NCBI GenBank assembly: GCA_016868205.1
Contig: VGHR01000011.1
Coordinates: 1 to 45,432, forward strand
Length of the DNA: 45,432 nucleotides
Source: Betaproteobacteria bacterium
GTDB lineage: Bacteria; Pseudomonadota; Gammaproteobacteria; Burkholderiales; Burkholderiaceae_C
Direction: 5' to 3'
A program made the translations under genes and the position numbers. How positions within the stretch are numbered: the stretch's first letter is position 1; each line of letters opens with the position of its first letter. Below are positions 18,522-28,238 of the stretch, piece after piece. A model generated the notes under the pieces. The model was given only the letters and a program-made list of their open reading frames with translations, did no database searches and was not told the DNA's origin.

Positions 18522-19475
18522 CTAATCGGACAAGAGCAGATTGCGCCGCGACAGCGGCTTGTTGCAGTGCGGACATTCAAGCACGGCCTGCAGCAGATTT
18601 CCGCAGGTCGTGTGATGCACGGTCAGCGGCGCGCGACCCTGCCATAGCCAGCGGTTGCCCCACTGCATCAATTCCACCGTGATCGCAAAAGTGGCCAGCG
18701 CATCCGGACTCAGGCGGTATTGCTGTCGACTACCGGCGTAGGCCCGGGTCCGAAGGAAGCCCAAGGCCTGTAGCTCGCTGAGGCGGTCACTGATCTGGGC
18801 CGGCCCCTGACCCAGGGCTCTCTGAAAATCCGAAAATGTGCGCGCGCCCTGAAAGGCGGCGGCCATGATGAAGCAATTCCAGCGGTCTCCAAAGAGTCGC
18901 ATCAGGCGAGGCAGTTTTTCCCGGTCCGCGCGGCTGGACTGGCGGTAGCGCGGTCGCTGCGCGGGTGCCTGGTCAACCGGCGCGCCAGGCCGCCGAACGA
19001 CGACAGCCTGCGTGTCAAACGGCGAGACATCGCTGGCACAGTGCGCGCAGACATACCTCGGCTCTATCGAGGCGCCGCAGTCGGTGTGGATCAGCCGGCG
19101 ACGCGGGCGGTCCGGGGCATGGGCGGCGCCGTCGACACCGGTGCCGCGCTGGCGCTCCCACAGCCACATCAGGATCAGGACGCCCCAAAGGTCCAGCCCC
19201 ATCTCGGTGAGCCGATAGCGCGCGTGGCCTCCGTCAGCCGCGTCGCGCTCGAACAAGCCATGGCTGCAAAGCAGATTCAGTCGCTGCGTCAACACCGCTC
19301 GAGAGACGCCGAGCTCCTGCAGAAAAGCGCCGAATCGATGCGTGCCGCGAAAAGCCGATCGCAATATTCGCAGCACCCAAGCATCCCCGATCAACTCGAT
19401 CGCCATCGCCGCGCCGCTGGCCGCCACCACAGGCTCGGACAAGGTACTGAAGGACCTGGGTTCAGCGCGGGCCAT
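18522..19475 (-). CDS. Tandem HxlR-type winged-helix regulator with duplicated zinc-like motif
   Basis: 317 residues made of two similar halves. Half 1 (about 24-152) has an HxlR winged helix (LIGDAWVLRILRSAFRGTHRFGAFLQELGVSRAVLTQRLNLL, with wing HARYRLTEMG), then H130-x2-C133-x9-C143-x2-C146. Half 2 (about 190-310) repeats this (LFGDRWNCFIMAAAFQGARTFSDFQRALG, QQYRLSPDAL), then H288-x2-C291-x9-C301-x2-C304. Ordinary HxlR proteins are about 110-150 residues and act as dimers, so this looks like a fused dimer. The ligand is unknown; metal binding is inferred from the motif. It lies between recX (convergent) and argC on the same strand, with a 97-base gap to argC. Confidence 0.85.
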   Translation of the reverse strand: MARAEPRSFSTLSEPVVAASGAAMAIELIGDAWVLRILRSAFRGTHRFGAFLQELGVSRAVLTQRLNLLCSHGLFERDAADGGHARYRLTEMGLDLWGVLILMWLWERQRGTGVDGAAHAPDRPRRRLIHTDCGASIEPRYVCAHCASDVSPFDTQAVVVRRPGAPVDQAPAQRPRYRQSSRADREKLPRLMRLFGDRWNCFIMAAAFQGARTFSDFQRALGQGPAQISDRLSELQALGFLRTRAYAGSRQQYRLSPDALATFAITVELMQWGNRWLWQGRAPLTVHHTTCGNLLQAVLECPHCNKPLSRRNLLLSD

Positions 19476-19572
19476 CGAAACATCATCCCCTACAACTGCG
19501 ATTGCCTGGTTGCCCCGGACGATGCGATCGGCCCAGGTCGGCGGCAGCCCGCCCTTGAGCCGATCGAGACGA

Positions 19573-20487
19573 TCAGACCCCCAGCATCAGCCGAAGGTTC
19601 TGCACCGCCGCCCCGCTGGCGCCCTTGCCCAGGTTATCGAGCCGCGCGATCAACACCGCCTGACGGTGCTGCTCATTGGCAAAGACTAACAGCTCCATGC
19701 GATTGCTGTCATTGAGGGCCAGAGCATCGATGCGCCCGCTCTGCGGCGCCGAGGGCACGCTGACCCAGGCGCTACCCGCATAGTGCTGACGCAGCGCGTC
19801 TTCGAGCCTGGCCGCGGTGGGCCGACCGGGCAGACCGTCCAGATGCAGCGGCAACTGCACCAGCATGCCCTGACTAAAGTTGCCAACCGAGGGAATAAAG
19901 AGGGGGCGGCACTGCAGACCGGTGTACTTCATGATCTCGGGCATGTGCTTGTGGTTCAGCCCCAGGGCATAGGTCTCGAAAAGCGGTGCCGTCCCGGCCT
20001 CGTAGGCCTCGATCATCTGGCGTCCGCCACCGGAATAACCGCTGACAGCCGGCAGGACCAGGGGATGATCGACCGGAATCAGCCCCGCGTCGACCAAGGG
20101 CCGGATCAAGGCAATCACCCCGGTGGCATAGCAGCCCGGATTGGCCACCCGCCTCGCCCCGCGAACGGCCTCCTGCTGCCCCGGGGCCAAGTCGGGAAAC
20201 CCGAACACCCAGCCCGGCGCCGTCCTGTGGGCCGTGGAGGCATCGATCAGGCGCGGCTGACGACCCGAGGGCAGCCCATCGACCATGGCCACCGACTCGC
20301 GCGCCGCATCATCGTGCAGGCAAAGGATGACCAGATCCACCGCGGCCATCAGCTCCTGCTTGGCTTGGGGATCTTTGCGTCGCTCGGGGGCGATGCTGAC
20401 CAGGTCCACCCCGGCCAGGCCCGCCAGCTGCTCCCGGATTTGCAGGCCGGTGGTACCGGCCTGGCCGTCGATGAAAACCTTGGACAT
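19573..20487 (-). CDS. argC: N-acetyl-gamma-glutamyl-phosphate reductase, type 2
   Basis: Catalyses the NADPH-dependent third step of arginine biosynthesis, giving N-acetylglutamate semialdehyde. At 304 residues it belongs to the shorter type 2 group. The N-terminus [20 protein letters not shown] is the nucleotide-binding loop. Catalytic C119 lies in [24 protein letters not shown] and [10 protein letters not shown] are family signatures. I start at MSKVFIDG (20487); the open frame to 20544 adds unlike sequence. No strong ribosome-binding site is visible. It is divergent from sucC with a 206-base spacer. Confidence 0.93.
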   Translation of the reverse strand: MSKVFIDGQAGTTGLQIREQLAGLAGVDLVSIAPERRKDPQAKQELMAAVDLVILCLHDDAARESVAMVDGLPSGRQPRLIDASTAHRTAPGWVFGFPDLAPGQQEAVRGARRVANPGCYATGVIALIRPLVDAGLIPVDHPLVLPAVSGYSGGGRQMIEAYEAGTAPLFETYALGLNHKHMPEIMKYTGLQCRPLFIPSVGNFSQGMLVQLPLHLDGLPGRPTAARLEDALRQHYAGSAWVSVPSAPQSGRIDALALNDSNRMELLVFANEQHRQAVLIARLDNLGKGASGAAVQNLRLMLGV

Positions 20488-20693
20488 ACAAATGAAAGGG
20501 CTTTGGCTGCGCTGTCGACGGCCTTTTGGACCGCGTAAGCTCACTGAAATCTTTGATGCGATGCACCATGATACAGTTTTGCCGCTGCCATCACTGGCTC
20601 GGCCGCGCCCACTGGGGAGGGGGTGTGCGCCCAGGCTAAGCGCACGGCTCTGGCGCGCGCGGCTGTCTCCACCGACTCTGTGAAAGCGTTCCT

Positions 20694-21860
<1,167 letters not shown>

Positions 21861-21879
21861 ACCCGCGCGGGAGCAATTC

Positions 21880-22776
21880 ATGTCCATCTATATCAACAAA
21901 AACACCAAAGTCATCACCCAGGGCATCACCGGCAAGACCGGTCAGTTCCACACCGAGAAGTGCCAGGACTATGCCAACGGCAAGAACTGCTTTGTCGCTG
22001 GCGTCAACCCCAAGAAGGCCGGCGAAAAGATTTTCGATATCCCCATCTACGCCTCAGTCCGGGAAGCTGCCGCGCAAACCGGGGCCACCGTGTCGGTGAT
22101 TTATGTGCCCCCGGCGGGCGCCGCAGCGGCCATCTGGGAAGCCGTCGAGGCCGACTTGGATCTGGCCATCTGCATCACCGAAGGCATTCCGGTGCGCGAC
22201 ATGCTGGAAGTGCGCAACAAGATGAAGGCCAAAGAAGCGGCCGGCGGCAAGCGCACACTGCTGCTGGGCCCCAACTGCCCCGGCCTGATCACGCCCGATG
22301 AAATCAAGATCGGCATCATGCCCGGGCATATCCATCGCAAGGGACGCATTGGCGTGGTCTCGCGCTCGGGTACGCTCACCTATGAAGCCGTGGCCCAGCT
22401 CACCGAGATCGGCCTTGGACAGTCGAGCGCCGTCGGCATCGGCGGCGATCCCATCAATGGCCTCAAGCACATCGATGTGATGAAGGCCTTCAATGACGAT
22501 CCGGACACCGACGCCGTGATCATGATCGGCGAGATCGGCGGCCCCGATGAAGCCGAGGCGGCTCAGTGGTGCAAGGCGAACATGAAGAAACCGGTGGTCG
22601 GTTTTATCGCCGGCGTGACTGCCCCTCCGGGCAAGCGCATGGGCCATGCCGGCGCGCTCATCTCCGGCGGCGCCGACACCGCCGATGCCAAGCTCGCCAT
22701 CATGGAGGCTTGCGGCTTCAAGGTGACCCGCAACCCCTCAGAGATGGGCAAGCTGCTCAAGGCCCAGCTCAAGTAA
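21880..22776 (+). CDS. sucD: Succinate--CoA ligase (ADP-forming) subunit alpha
   Basis: CoA-binding partner of SucC, carrying the transient phosphohistidine. The 298-residue product starts MSIYINKNTKVITQGITGKTGQFHT, with the CoA-binding Rossmann fold, and has LLGPNCPGLITPDE and GHAGALISGGADTADAK, where the family's active histidine lies. GGGAG precedes the ATG at good spacing. The open frame extends upstream inside sucC, but homology and the ribosome-binding site fix the start. Confidence 0.97.
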   Translation: MSIYINKNTKVITQGITGKTGQFHTEKCQDYANGKNCFVAGVNPKKAGEKIFDIPIYASVREAAAQTGATVSVIYVPPAGAAAAIWEAVEADLDLAICITEGIPVRDMLEVRNKMKAKEAAGGKRTLLLGPNCPGLITPDEIKIGIMPGHIHRKGRIGVVSRSGTLTYEAVAQLTEIGLGQSSAVGIGGDPINGLKHIDVMKAFNDDPDTDAVIMIGEIGGPDEAEAAQWCKANMKKPVVGFIAGVTAPPGKRMGHAGALISGGADTADAKLAIMEACGFKVTRNPSEMGKLLKAQLK

Positions 22777-22885
22777 GCGGTTCCACGAACCCTCCGGGGC
22801 GCGATTACGCCCTAAGCTGACCGCACTGCGACCCGACCCGGCTCGGCCCTGAGCGGGCGCTGTGTCATCCGCGGAGGGTATGAGC

Positions 22886-23581
22886 ATGGAGCTTTTCAAC
22901 AATCCCGAGTTCTGGGTCGGCCTGATCAAGATCATCTGGATCAACATCATCCTCTCGGGAGACAACGCCGTGGTGATTGCCCTGGCCGCGCGTTCTCTAC
23001 CGGCTGAGCAACAAAGAAAGGCCATCCTTTTTGGCTCCGGTGCAGCGGTAGTCTTGCGCATAGGCCTGACGGTGGTGGCAGCCAAGCTGCTGGAGTTGCC
23101 CTATCTGCAGATCGTCGGCGGCATTTTGTTGCTTTGGATCGGTGCGCAGCTGCTGCATGAGGACGACGAGGACGCAGGCGAGGATGCCGAGAAGGCCGGC
23201 CTCTGGGTGGCCATACGCACCATCCTGGTCGCCGACCTAGTGATGAGCCTGGACAATGTGATTGCGGTGGCTGCCGCCGCCAAGGGCAGCCTTACCTTAC
23301 TGATGCTGGGCCTGGCGATCAGCATCCCGCTGGTTATTTTTGGCAGCAAGCTGATGATCGGACTGATGAACCGCTTTCCGGTCATCATCCTCCTGGGCGC
23401 GGCACTGGTGGGCTGGGTGGGCGGTGAGACCATCGCCAGCGATATCATCCTGCACGACTGGGTTGAGGGCCAGCCGTGGCTGCACTGCCTGCTGCCCGCC
23501 TTGGGCACCGGGCTGGTCCTGATCGTCGGTAAACTGACGGCTTTGCGAGCTGCCTCCGCGCAGGAACCCAAACCTCAATAA
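22886..23581 (+). CDS. TerC family integral membrane protein (YjbE-like)
   Basis: TerC-family proteins are membrane proteins linked to tellurite resistance and manganese export. The 231-residue product has about seven transmembrane segments and the two family motifs with buried acids, SGDNAVVIALA near the N-terminus and MSLDNVIAVA in the middle. A charged acidic loop (EDDEDAGEDAEKAG) separates them. I chose ATG 22886 because GGAGGG is at proper spacing; ATG 22880 would sit directly on it. I see no Mn riboswitch (yybP-ykoY) upstream. Its place after sucD is a common order. Confidence 0.9.
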   Translation: MELFNNPEFWVGLIKIIWINIILSGDNAVVIALAARSLPAEQQRKAILFGSGAAVVLRIGLTVVAAKLLELPYLQIVGGILLLWIGAQLLHEDDEDAGEDAEKAGLWVAIRTILVADLVMSLDNVIAVAAAAKGSLTLLMLGLAISIPLVIFGSKLMIGLMNRFPVIILLGAALVGWVGGETIASDIILHDWVEGQPWLHCLLPALGTGLVLIVGKLTALRAASAQEPKPQ

Positions 23582-23601
23582 ATGTTCTTCACCTCGGCGA
23601 C

Positions 23602-23630
23602 TTTGTAAACGCAAATCGCTGACTTACGAT
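23602..23630 (+). promoter_or_regulatory. Possible sigma-70 promoter of the pilin gene
   Basis: TTTGTA (23602-23607) and TACGAT (23625-23630) are separated by 17 bases, with transcription expected near 23637. The inverted repeat ATCAGG-CTC-CCTGAT (23629-23643) overlaps the -10 box and predicted start and could be an operator. I found no sigma-54 promoter here, although many type IV pilin genes have one. Confidence 0.35.
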
Positions 23631-23657
23631 CAGGCTCCCTGATTGTCGGGAGTTGTC

Positions 23658-24101
23658 ATGACCAAGATTTCCAAAGGATTCACGCTCATCGAATTGATGA
23701 TCGTGATCGCCATCATCGGCCTACTGGCCTCCCTGGGCTTGCCCATGTACCAGGACTACACCCTGCGGGCCAAACTCACCGAGGCCATTCTGGTGGCGAC
23801 ACCGGCCAAGACCGCCGTCACCGAGGCGGCGCAAGTGGCCAGCGCCATGCCCGCAACCCTGACGCTGGACCCGCAAAGCTCAGACATGATCGATTCGGTC
23901 GCCTATGTTCGCGACACCACCAACCCTGCCGTCGGCGTAATCACCGTCAGGATCAAACAGGCGCAGCCGCGCATCGGGGGCAAAACCCTAGATCTCAAAG
24001 GCACTTTGAATGCCAGCGGTCAGATCAGCTGGGTCTGCGGCCCGGGCGCTGCTAACGGGATCGAGGCCAAATACCTGCCGGCCAGCTGCAAGGGCAGTTG
24101 A
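23658..24101 (+). CDS. Type IV pilin (PilA-like)
   Basis: Major or minor pilin subunit secreted and assembled by a type IV pilus machine. It has 147 residues. A short class IVa leader MTKISKG is cut before F8, and the processed protein would start FTLIELMIVIAIIGLLASLG with Glu at +5, which is needed for assembly. The C-terminal disulfide loop is likely C127-C144 (WVCGPG...YLPASC). CGGGAG precedes the ATG. No pilin glycosyltransferase follows in this window. Length and loop fit PilA; no pil assembly genes are nearby to confirm its role. Confidence 0.9.
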   Translation: MTKISKGFTLIELMIVIAIIGLLASLGLPMYQDYTLRAKLTEAILVATPAKTAVTEAAQVASAMPATLTLDPQSSDMIDSVAYVRDTTNPAVGVITVRIKQAQPRIGGKTLDLKGTLNASGQISWVCGPGAANGIEAKYLPASCKGS

Positions 24102-24143
24102 GTCTGAGGAGCCCGACCGTACCGCAGCGGGTCAACTCCAAGC

Positions 24144-24539
24144 TCAGCCCGAGCCGATAGGCGACGGGCCTACGCAGGCGTAGGCCACCAGCTCAATGCG
24201 CATGCCCGGCACAGCCAGCGCCACCACCGCCACCGAGGAACGGTTGGGATAGGGCGCCTGGAAATAGTCTCGATAGACTGCATCAACGGCCGGCATGTCG
24301 GCGATGTCGGTGAGATAGATCAGTACCTGCGCGACATCGCGTAGGCTGCCCCCCGCGGCCTCAAGCGCCGTCCTGAGGTTCTCAAGCGTCAGTCGCGTCT
24401 GCGCCTCGATCGTGCCAGTATCGATACGGCCATCAGCCAAAACCGGTCCGTGCGCTGTAAAGACGATGCCACCAGCACGCACGGCCCAGCTGAAGGGCTG
24501 TGACAAGGCAGGAAGGCCGGTTTCAATAAGCTGCTTCAT
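24144..24539 (-). CDS. RidA family protein
   Basis: RidA (YjgF/YER057c) proteins are trimeric and typically hydrolyse reactive enamines/imines; subfamilies act in specific catabolic routes. The product has 131 residues, the normal size, with AVRAGGIVFTAHGP, TRLTLENLRTALEAAGGSLRDVAQVLIYLTD and the C-terminal VPGMRIELVAYA carrying the conserved arginine. It is the last gene of the reverse-strand catabolic operon, 13 bases after the SDR gene, so it probably acts in that pathway rather than as general RidA. Confidence 0.88.
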   Translation of the reverse strand: MKQLIETGLPALSQPFSWAVRAGGIVFTAHGPVLADGRIDTGTIEAQTRLTLENLRTALEAAGGSLRDVAQVLIYLTDIADMPAVDAVYRDYFQAPYPNRSSVAVVALAVPGMRIELVAYACVGPSPIGSG

Positions 24540-24552
24540 GACCGGAGCTGAT

Positions 24553-25302
24553 TCAGATGCTCAGCCCCCCGAGCGACTTGCCGCCATCGACGAACAAAGT
24601 CTGACCGGTGATGAAACGCGTCTGGGGCGAAGCCAGAAAGGCAATCGCATCGGCAATCATGTCGGGGCTGGCCGCCTTGCCACCGGGTTCGAGCTGCTCC
24701 CAGGCGGCAAACATTTCGGGCGGAGCCGAGCGTGTCATCGGCGTATCGGTAAAGCCCGGCGCCACCGAATTGACCGCAATCTGTCGCGGCCGCAACTCCA
24801 TGGCCATGGCCCGGGTCAATCCAATGACGGCCGCCTTGGAGGCGACATAGTGGGCAAAGCGGGTGCCCCCGAGAGCGCCGCGCGAAGAAATCGTGACGAT
24901 GTGGCCGCCCGCCTGCATGCGCCGCGCCGCCTCCTGTGCGAGAATGAAGGTGCCGATGACATTGACCTCGAGCATCTGCCGAAAGGCCTCCTCCCCCAGC
25001 TCCAGCAGCGGCGCATCGTTGTAGATGCCGGCCGCGCAGACCATGGCGTCGATGCGTGGCTGCTTGTCCAGCGCGGCCACCACCGACGCGCGATCACAGA
25101 CATCGCCCACCGCCGTCACGATATCCAGACCGCCCGAGCGCAGCACATCGACCGCGGCCTCCAGACGGTCGGCCTGCCGGTCCATGGCCACGACCCGAAA
25201 ACCGTCGCGTGCCAGACGGGCTACGGCGGCCAGGCCGATGCCCTGGGCGGCACCGGTGACAAACGCGAGCCTGTCGGCCCCGCTACTTGTATCCAAAGGC
25301 AT
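24553..25302 (-). CDS. SDR family NAD-dependent oxidoreductase
   Basis: Classical short-chain dehydrogenase, 249 residues. The cofactor loop is TGAAQGIG (16-23), and D41 at the end of the second strand favours NAD over NADP. Structural NAG is varied (CAAGIY, 89-94). The catalytic set is S139/S140, Y152 and K156 (YVASK), with N114 in LEVNVIG. The ending FVDGGKSLGG is typical. It overlaps the 3' end of dctM by 20 bases. With the FAH hydrolase and TRAP genes it probably oxidises a hydroxy acid or sugar-acid intermediate; the substrate is unknown. Confidence 0.9.
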   Translation of the reverse strand: MPLDTSSGADRLAFVTGAAQGIGLAAVARLARDGFRVVAMDRQADRLEAAVDVLRSGGLDIVTAVGDVCDRASVVAALDKQPRIDAMVCAAGIYNDAPLLELGEEAFRQMLEVNVIGTFILAQEAARRMQAGGHIVTISSRGALGGTRFAHYVASKAAVIGLTRAMAMELRPRQIAVNSVAPGFTDTPMTRSAPPEMFAAWEQLEPGGKAASPDMIADAIAFLASPQTRFITGQTLFVDGGKSLGGLSI

Positions 25303-26575
25303 GGGGAAGGGCCAGAATGATCTGCGGGTAAACCGTCAACAGGAGCAGCAGCACGCCCAAGGTCAGCACAAAGGGCCAGACCTCGCGGATGATGTCCATC
25401 AGCGGCACGCGGGTCAGCGAGGACATGACAAACAATAAAAGCCCGTAGGGTGGGGTGATCAGCCCAATCATGAAATTGAGCGTGACCACGATACCGAAGT
25501 AGGTGACATCAATGCCCAGCGCCCGCACGCTGGGCATGAGCAGCGGCACGAACACCAGCATCATCACCTAGCCATCGAGAAAGCAGCCAAGAATCAGAAA
25601 GAAGACATTGACCACCAGCATGAACTGCAGCTGCGTCAACTCCATGGTGGAAATCAGCGCCACCAGACTAGCCGCCAGCTTTTCGTTGGTAATGGCGTAA
25701 TTGAGGATAAAGGCGCTGGCAATCAGCAGCATGGTGGTGGCGGTCTGCCCGCTCGATTCACGCAGGATCTCACGCAGGGTGCTCATCTTGATCTTGCGGT
25801 AAAGCACCGTACCGAGAATCAGCGCCCACAGGGCCGCCACCGCCGCCGACTCGGTAGGTGAAAACACCCCGGACCAGATACCGCCGAGCAAGACCACCGG
25901 CAAGGTCAGCGAAGGCATGGCGCGCACCATCACCCGGGGCAGGTCGCCCGCCGGCACCGACTCGGCCTGACCGATACCGCGCCGCTTGGCAATCAGCCAG
26001 ATCGCCACCATCAAGGCCAGCCCCATCAGGACCCCCGGAACGATGCCGGCCAGAAAGAGGGCGCCAATGGAGGCGCCGGAAATCAGGGCATAGATAACCA
26101 GCGGAATCGAAGGCGGGATGATGGGCGCGATGGTGGCCGACGCCGCAGTGATGGCGCAGGCCAGACCACCGGGGTACTTGCCCACCTCCCGCATCATGCG
26201 GGTGGCCACCAGGCCCGGGCCGGCTGCATCCGTGACGGCGCTGCCGCTCATGCTGGAGAAAATCATGCTCACCAGAACGGTCACATGGCCCATGCCGCCC
26301 TTGAACCGACCCACCAGCGCATGGGCGGCCGCCCACAGGCGCTCGCTGATGGAGGCCGCGTTCATCACATTAGCGGCCAGGATGAACATCGGGATGGCCA
26401 CCAGCACATACATGGTGGTCATCTGCCCCATCACCTGGCCCACCAGCAAGCCAATGTCCTGACGACTCATGAAGAGGTAGGAGCAGCCGCCGGCGAACAT
26501 GACCAAAGCCAGGGGCAGGCGCATCACCGCCCCAAAGACAATGACGGCCAAGAGGACCGACAGCGCGGCGTTCAC
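25283..26575 (-). pseudogene. dctM: TRAP transporter large permease DctM, interrupted by in-frame TAG
   Basis: DctM is the main membrane subunit of TRAP transporters, driving solute uptake with an ion gradient. The frame from GTG 26575 to the stop at 25283 is 430 codons, full family length, but codon 336 is TAG (25568-25570). Before it comes a normal permease (SMIFSSMSGSAVTDAAGPG, ITAASATIAPIIPPSIPLVIYA, VFFLILGCFLDG). After it, in the same frame, comes the expected C-terminus (MMLVFVPLLMPSVRALGID, MIGLITPPYGLLLFV). No bases are lost, so this is a point nonsense change, a sequencing error or a readthrough site. GTG overlaps the dctQ stop (GTGA). All neighbours are intact. Confidence 0.88.
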
Positions 26576-27102
26576 TTCGTTTCTGCCTCGGTACCACCGC
26601 CCCAGCGCCGCAGCTCGTCGTGCCAATCGCGCCCGAGCAGGCGACGCATGCTCAGCAGTAGGCGCAGCACGATGACCGCAAAGAACACGGGGAAGATGGC
26701 GTAAACGAAATCGAGCCGAAGACCCAGCATGTCGGTTCGCTCCCGCCAGAGAAACAAGGTGTAATCCACCAGGCCGGGCAAGGCGGCGAGCATCAACAGC
26801 ACAAACAGCGCCGAGACCAGCAACAGCATCGCCCGCTGAGCCTGCGGCCGGACATTGATGAAGATGACATCAAAGGAAATATGCGCGGACCAACGCAAAT
26901 TAAAGGCGGCAGTCCAGAGCACCGACCAGACCATCAGCACCGTCACCGCCTCATCGACCCAGCTGATCGGTCGATTGAACAGATAGCGCATGGCCACGCC
27001 ATAAATGAACAGGACAAATACCGTGCCCAGGCTCAGCATGGAGATGGATGCCGAGGCCCGCCCCAGAGCGGCCCACAGGCCCTTGTGCGCAGCTCCGCTC
27101 AT
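26572..27102 (-). CDS. dctQ: TRAP transporter small permease DctQ
   Basis: Small four-helix membrane subunit that pairs with DctM. From ATG 27102 it has 176 residues: helices at about SMLSLGTVFVLFIYGVAMRYLF, VDEAVTVLMVWSVLWTAAF, AMLLLVSALFVLLMLAALPGLVDY and LDFVYAIFPVFFAVIVLRLLL, and the family motif NRPISWVDE. The frame is open to a GTG at 27174, but that lies inside a hairpin and adds unlike residues. No strong ribosome-binding site is seen for either start. Its TGA overlaps the dctM GTG. Confidence 0.87.
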   Translation of the reverse strand: MSGAAHKGLWAALGRASASISMLSLGTVFVLFIYGVAMRYLFNRPISWVDEAVTVLMVWSVLWTAAFNLRWSAHISFDVIFINVRPQAQRAMLLLVSALFVLLMLAALPGLVDYTLFLWRERTDMLGLRLDFVYAIFPVFFAVIVLRLLLSMRRLLGRDWHDELRRWGGGTEAETK

Positions 27103-27163
27103 GCGGCGAATACCAGCAAGGTCGGCCGACGCTGAGGTGTCATTGGGAGTGCCTGACAAAATC

Positions 27164-27186
27164 GGGCCGCCCACGCGGCACGGCCC
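27164..27186 (-). terminator. Intercistronic hairpin after dctP (attenuator or RNA stabiliser)
   Basis: GGGCCG (27164-27169) and CGGCCC (27181-27186) form an inverted repeat whose arms can extend inwards with a small bulge. On the reverse strand it is followed by GATTTTG. It lies between the dctP stop and the dctQ start. Such hairpins often lower permease expression relative to the binding protein. The T-run is weak, so full termination is unlikely. Confidence 0.45.
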
Positions 27187-27201
27187 ATAAGTCCATGGAA
27201 T

Positions 27202-28185
27202 TTATTTGATCGCCTGAATTCGTGCCATCAGGCCCGGCTTCCACTTGCCCGTCATGCCCGCGGCCTCGTATTCCTTGAACACAGCAGCGCGGAAGGCGCT
27301 GGCATCGGGTTCACTGATGCGGATATTGGCCGCCCTGAATGTCTCGATGGCCGCCCTCTCGTCGGCCAGCGTTTTGGCGATCTGCATGTCCGCTGCTTCA
27401 CGGGCGGCCGCATACAACTCCGCTTGCTGCGCCGGCGTGAGTTTGTCAAAAGCCGGCTTGGCGATCGCGATGAAGACGGGCTGCGCCAGATGGCGCGTGA
27501 GCACCACCTGCTTGGTGACCTCATGGAACTTCCAGTCGCGCGTCATATTGGTCGGGTTGTCCTGCCCGTCGATCTGACCGGTCTTGAGGGCCAGGTACAC
27601 CTCGGTAATCGGCATGGAGACTGGCGTGGTGCCCAGCGCCTTGGCCAGCACCTGGAACGAGGCGCCCGGCGGCATACGCATCTTGGTGCCCGCCAGGTCG
27701 GTGGGTTTTTCGATTCTTTTGTCGTTGCTCAGGTTGACGGTCCGCGTGCCCAGATAGCCCGTCTCCAGAATGACCAGCCCCATCTTGCTGGACACCTCGC
27801 GGTAGTACTCCTTGCCCACATCGCTGCGGAAGGTCTTGATCAAGTGATCGGCATCACGAAACAGGTAGGCTGCGCTCATCACGCCATACTCGGGCAGTTG
27901 CGCATCGATCTCGAAGGTCACCGGGCTGGCCATCTCCAGATTGCCGCGCTGCATGGCCGGCAGTTCGGTGCCCTGTCTGAAGAGCGAACTGGCGGTGTGC
28001 ACCGACACCTTGATGGCGCCGGGAAACTTGGCCTCCATGCGGGCCTTGATCATGCGAAATGCGTCCGACAAGGGCGAGTTGTCGGGCGCAGCGGTAGAGA
28101 TGCGGATCTCGGTCTGGGCCAGTGTGGGAAGGGGCGCCACCAGGGCCGCCGCAGCGGTGGCCAGGGCAATCAAGGCTTTTTTCAT
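27202..28185 (-). CDS. dctP: TRAP transporter periplasmic substrate-binding protein DctP
   Basis: Captures a carboxylate ligand in the periplasm and hands it to DctQM. It has 327 residues with a clear signal peptide (MKKALIALATAAAALVAPLPTLA, cut before Q). Family segments are IRISTAAPDNSPLSDAF, GTKMRMPPGASFQVLAKALG with the carboxylate-binding arginine region, and TGQIDGQDNPTNM. ATG 28185 has GAGGAG at ideal spacing. The FAH-family gene is 53 bases upstream. The ligand is unknown; an organic or sugar acid is most likely from the family. Confidence 0.93.
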   Translation of the reverse strand: MKKALIALATAAAALVAPLPTLAQTEIRISTAAPDNSPLSDAFRMIKARMEAKFPGAIKVSVHTASSLFRQGTELPAMQRGNLEMASPVTFEIDAQLPEYGVMSAAYLFRDADHLIKTFRSDVGKEYYREVSSKMGLVILETGYLGTRTVNLSNDKRIEKPTDLAGTKMRMPPGASFQVLAKALGTTPVSMPITEVYLALKTGQIDGQDNPTNMTRDWKFHEVTKQVVLTRHLAQPVFIAIAKPAFDKLTPAQQAELYAAAREAADMQIAKTLADERAAIETFRAANIRISEPDASAFRAAVFKEYEAAGMTGKWKPGLMARIQAIK

Positions 28186-28238
28186 CAGGATCTCCTCAGG
28201 GTTTTTTAGGGTCAAGAAATGCGGGCGGCCCGGCTGAC

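Noticed and set aside
22777-22885. Manganese (yybP-ykoY) riboswitch before terC
   Set aside because: The conserved blocks of this riboswitch are not seen, and there is no terminator-like hairpin in the leader.
25283-25567. Independent small membrane protein from the 3' part of dctM
   Set aside because: The sequence is the normal C-terminus of DctM in the same frame, and no ribosome-binding site is seen for re-initiation.
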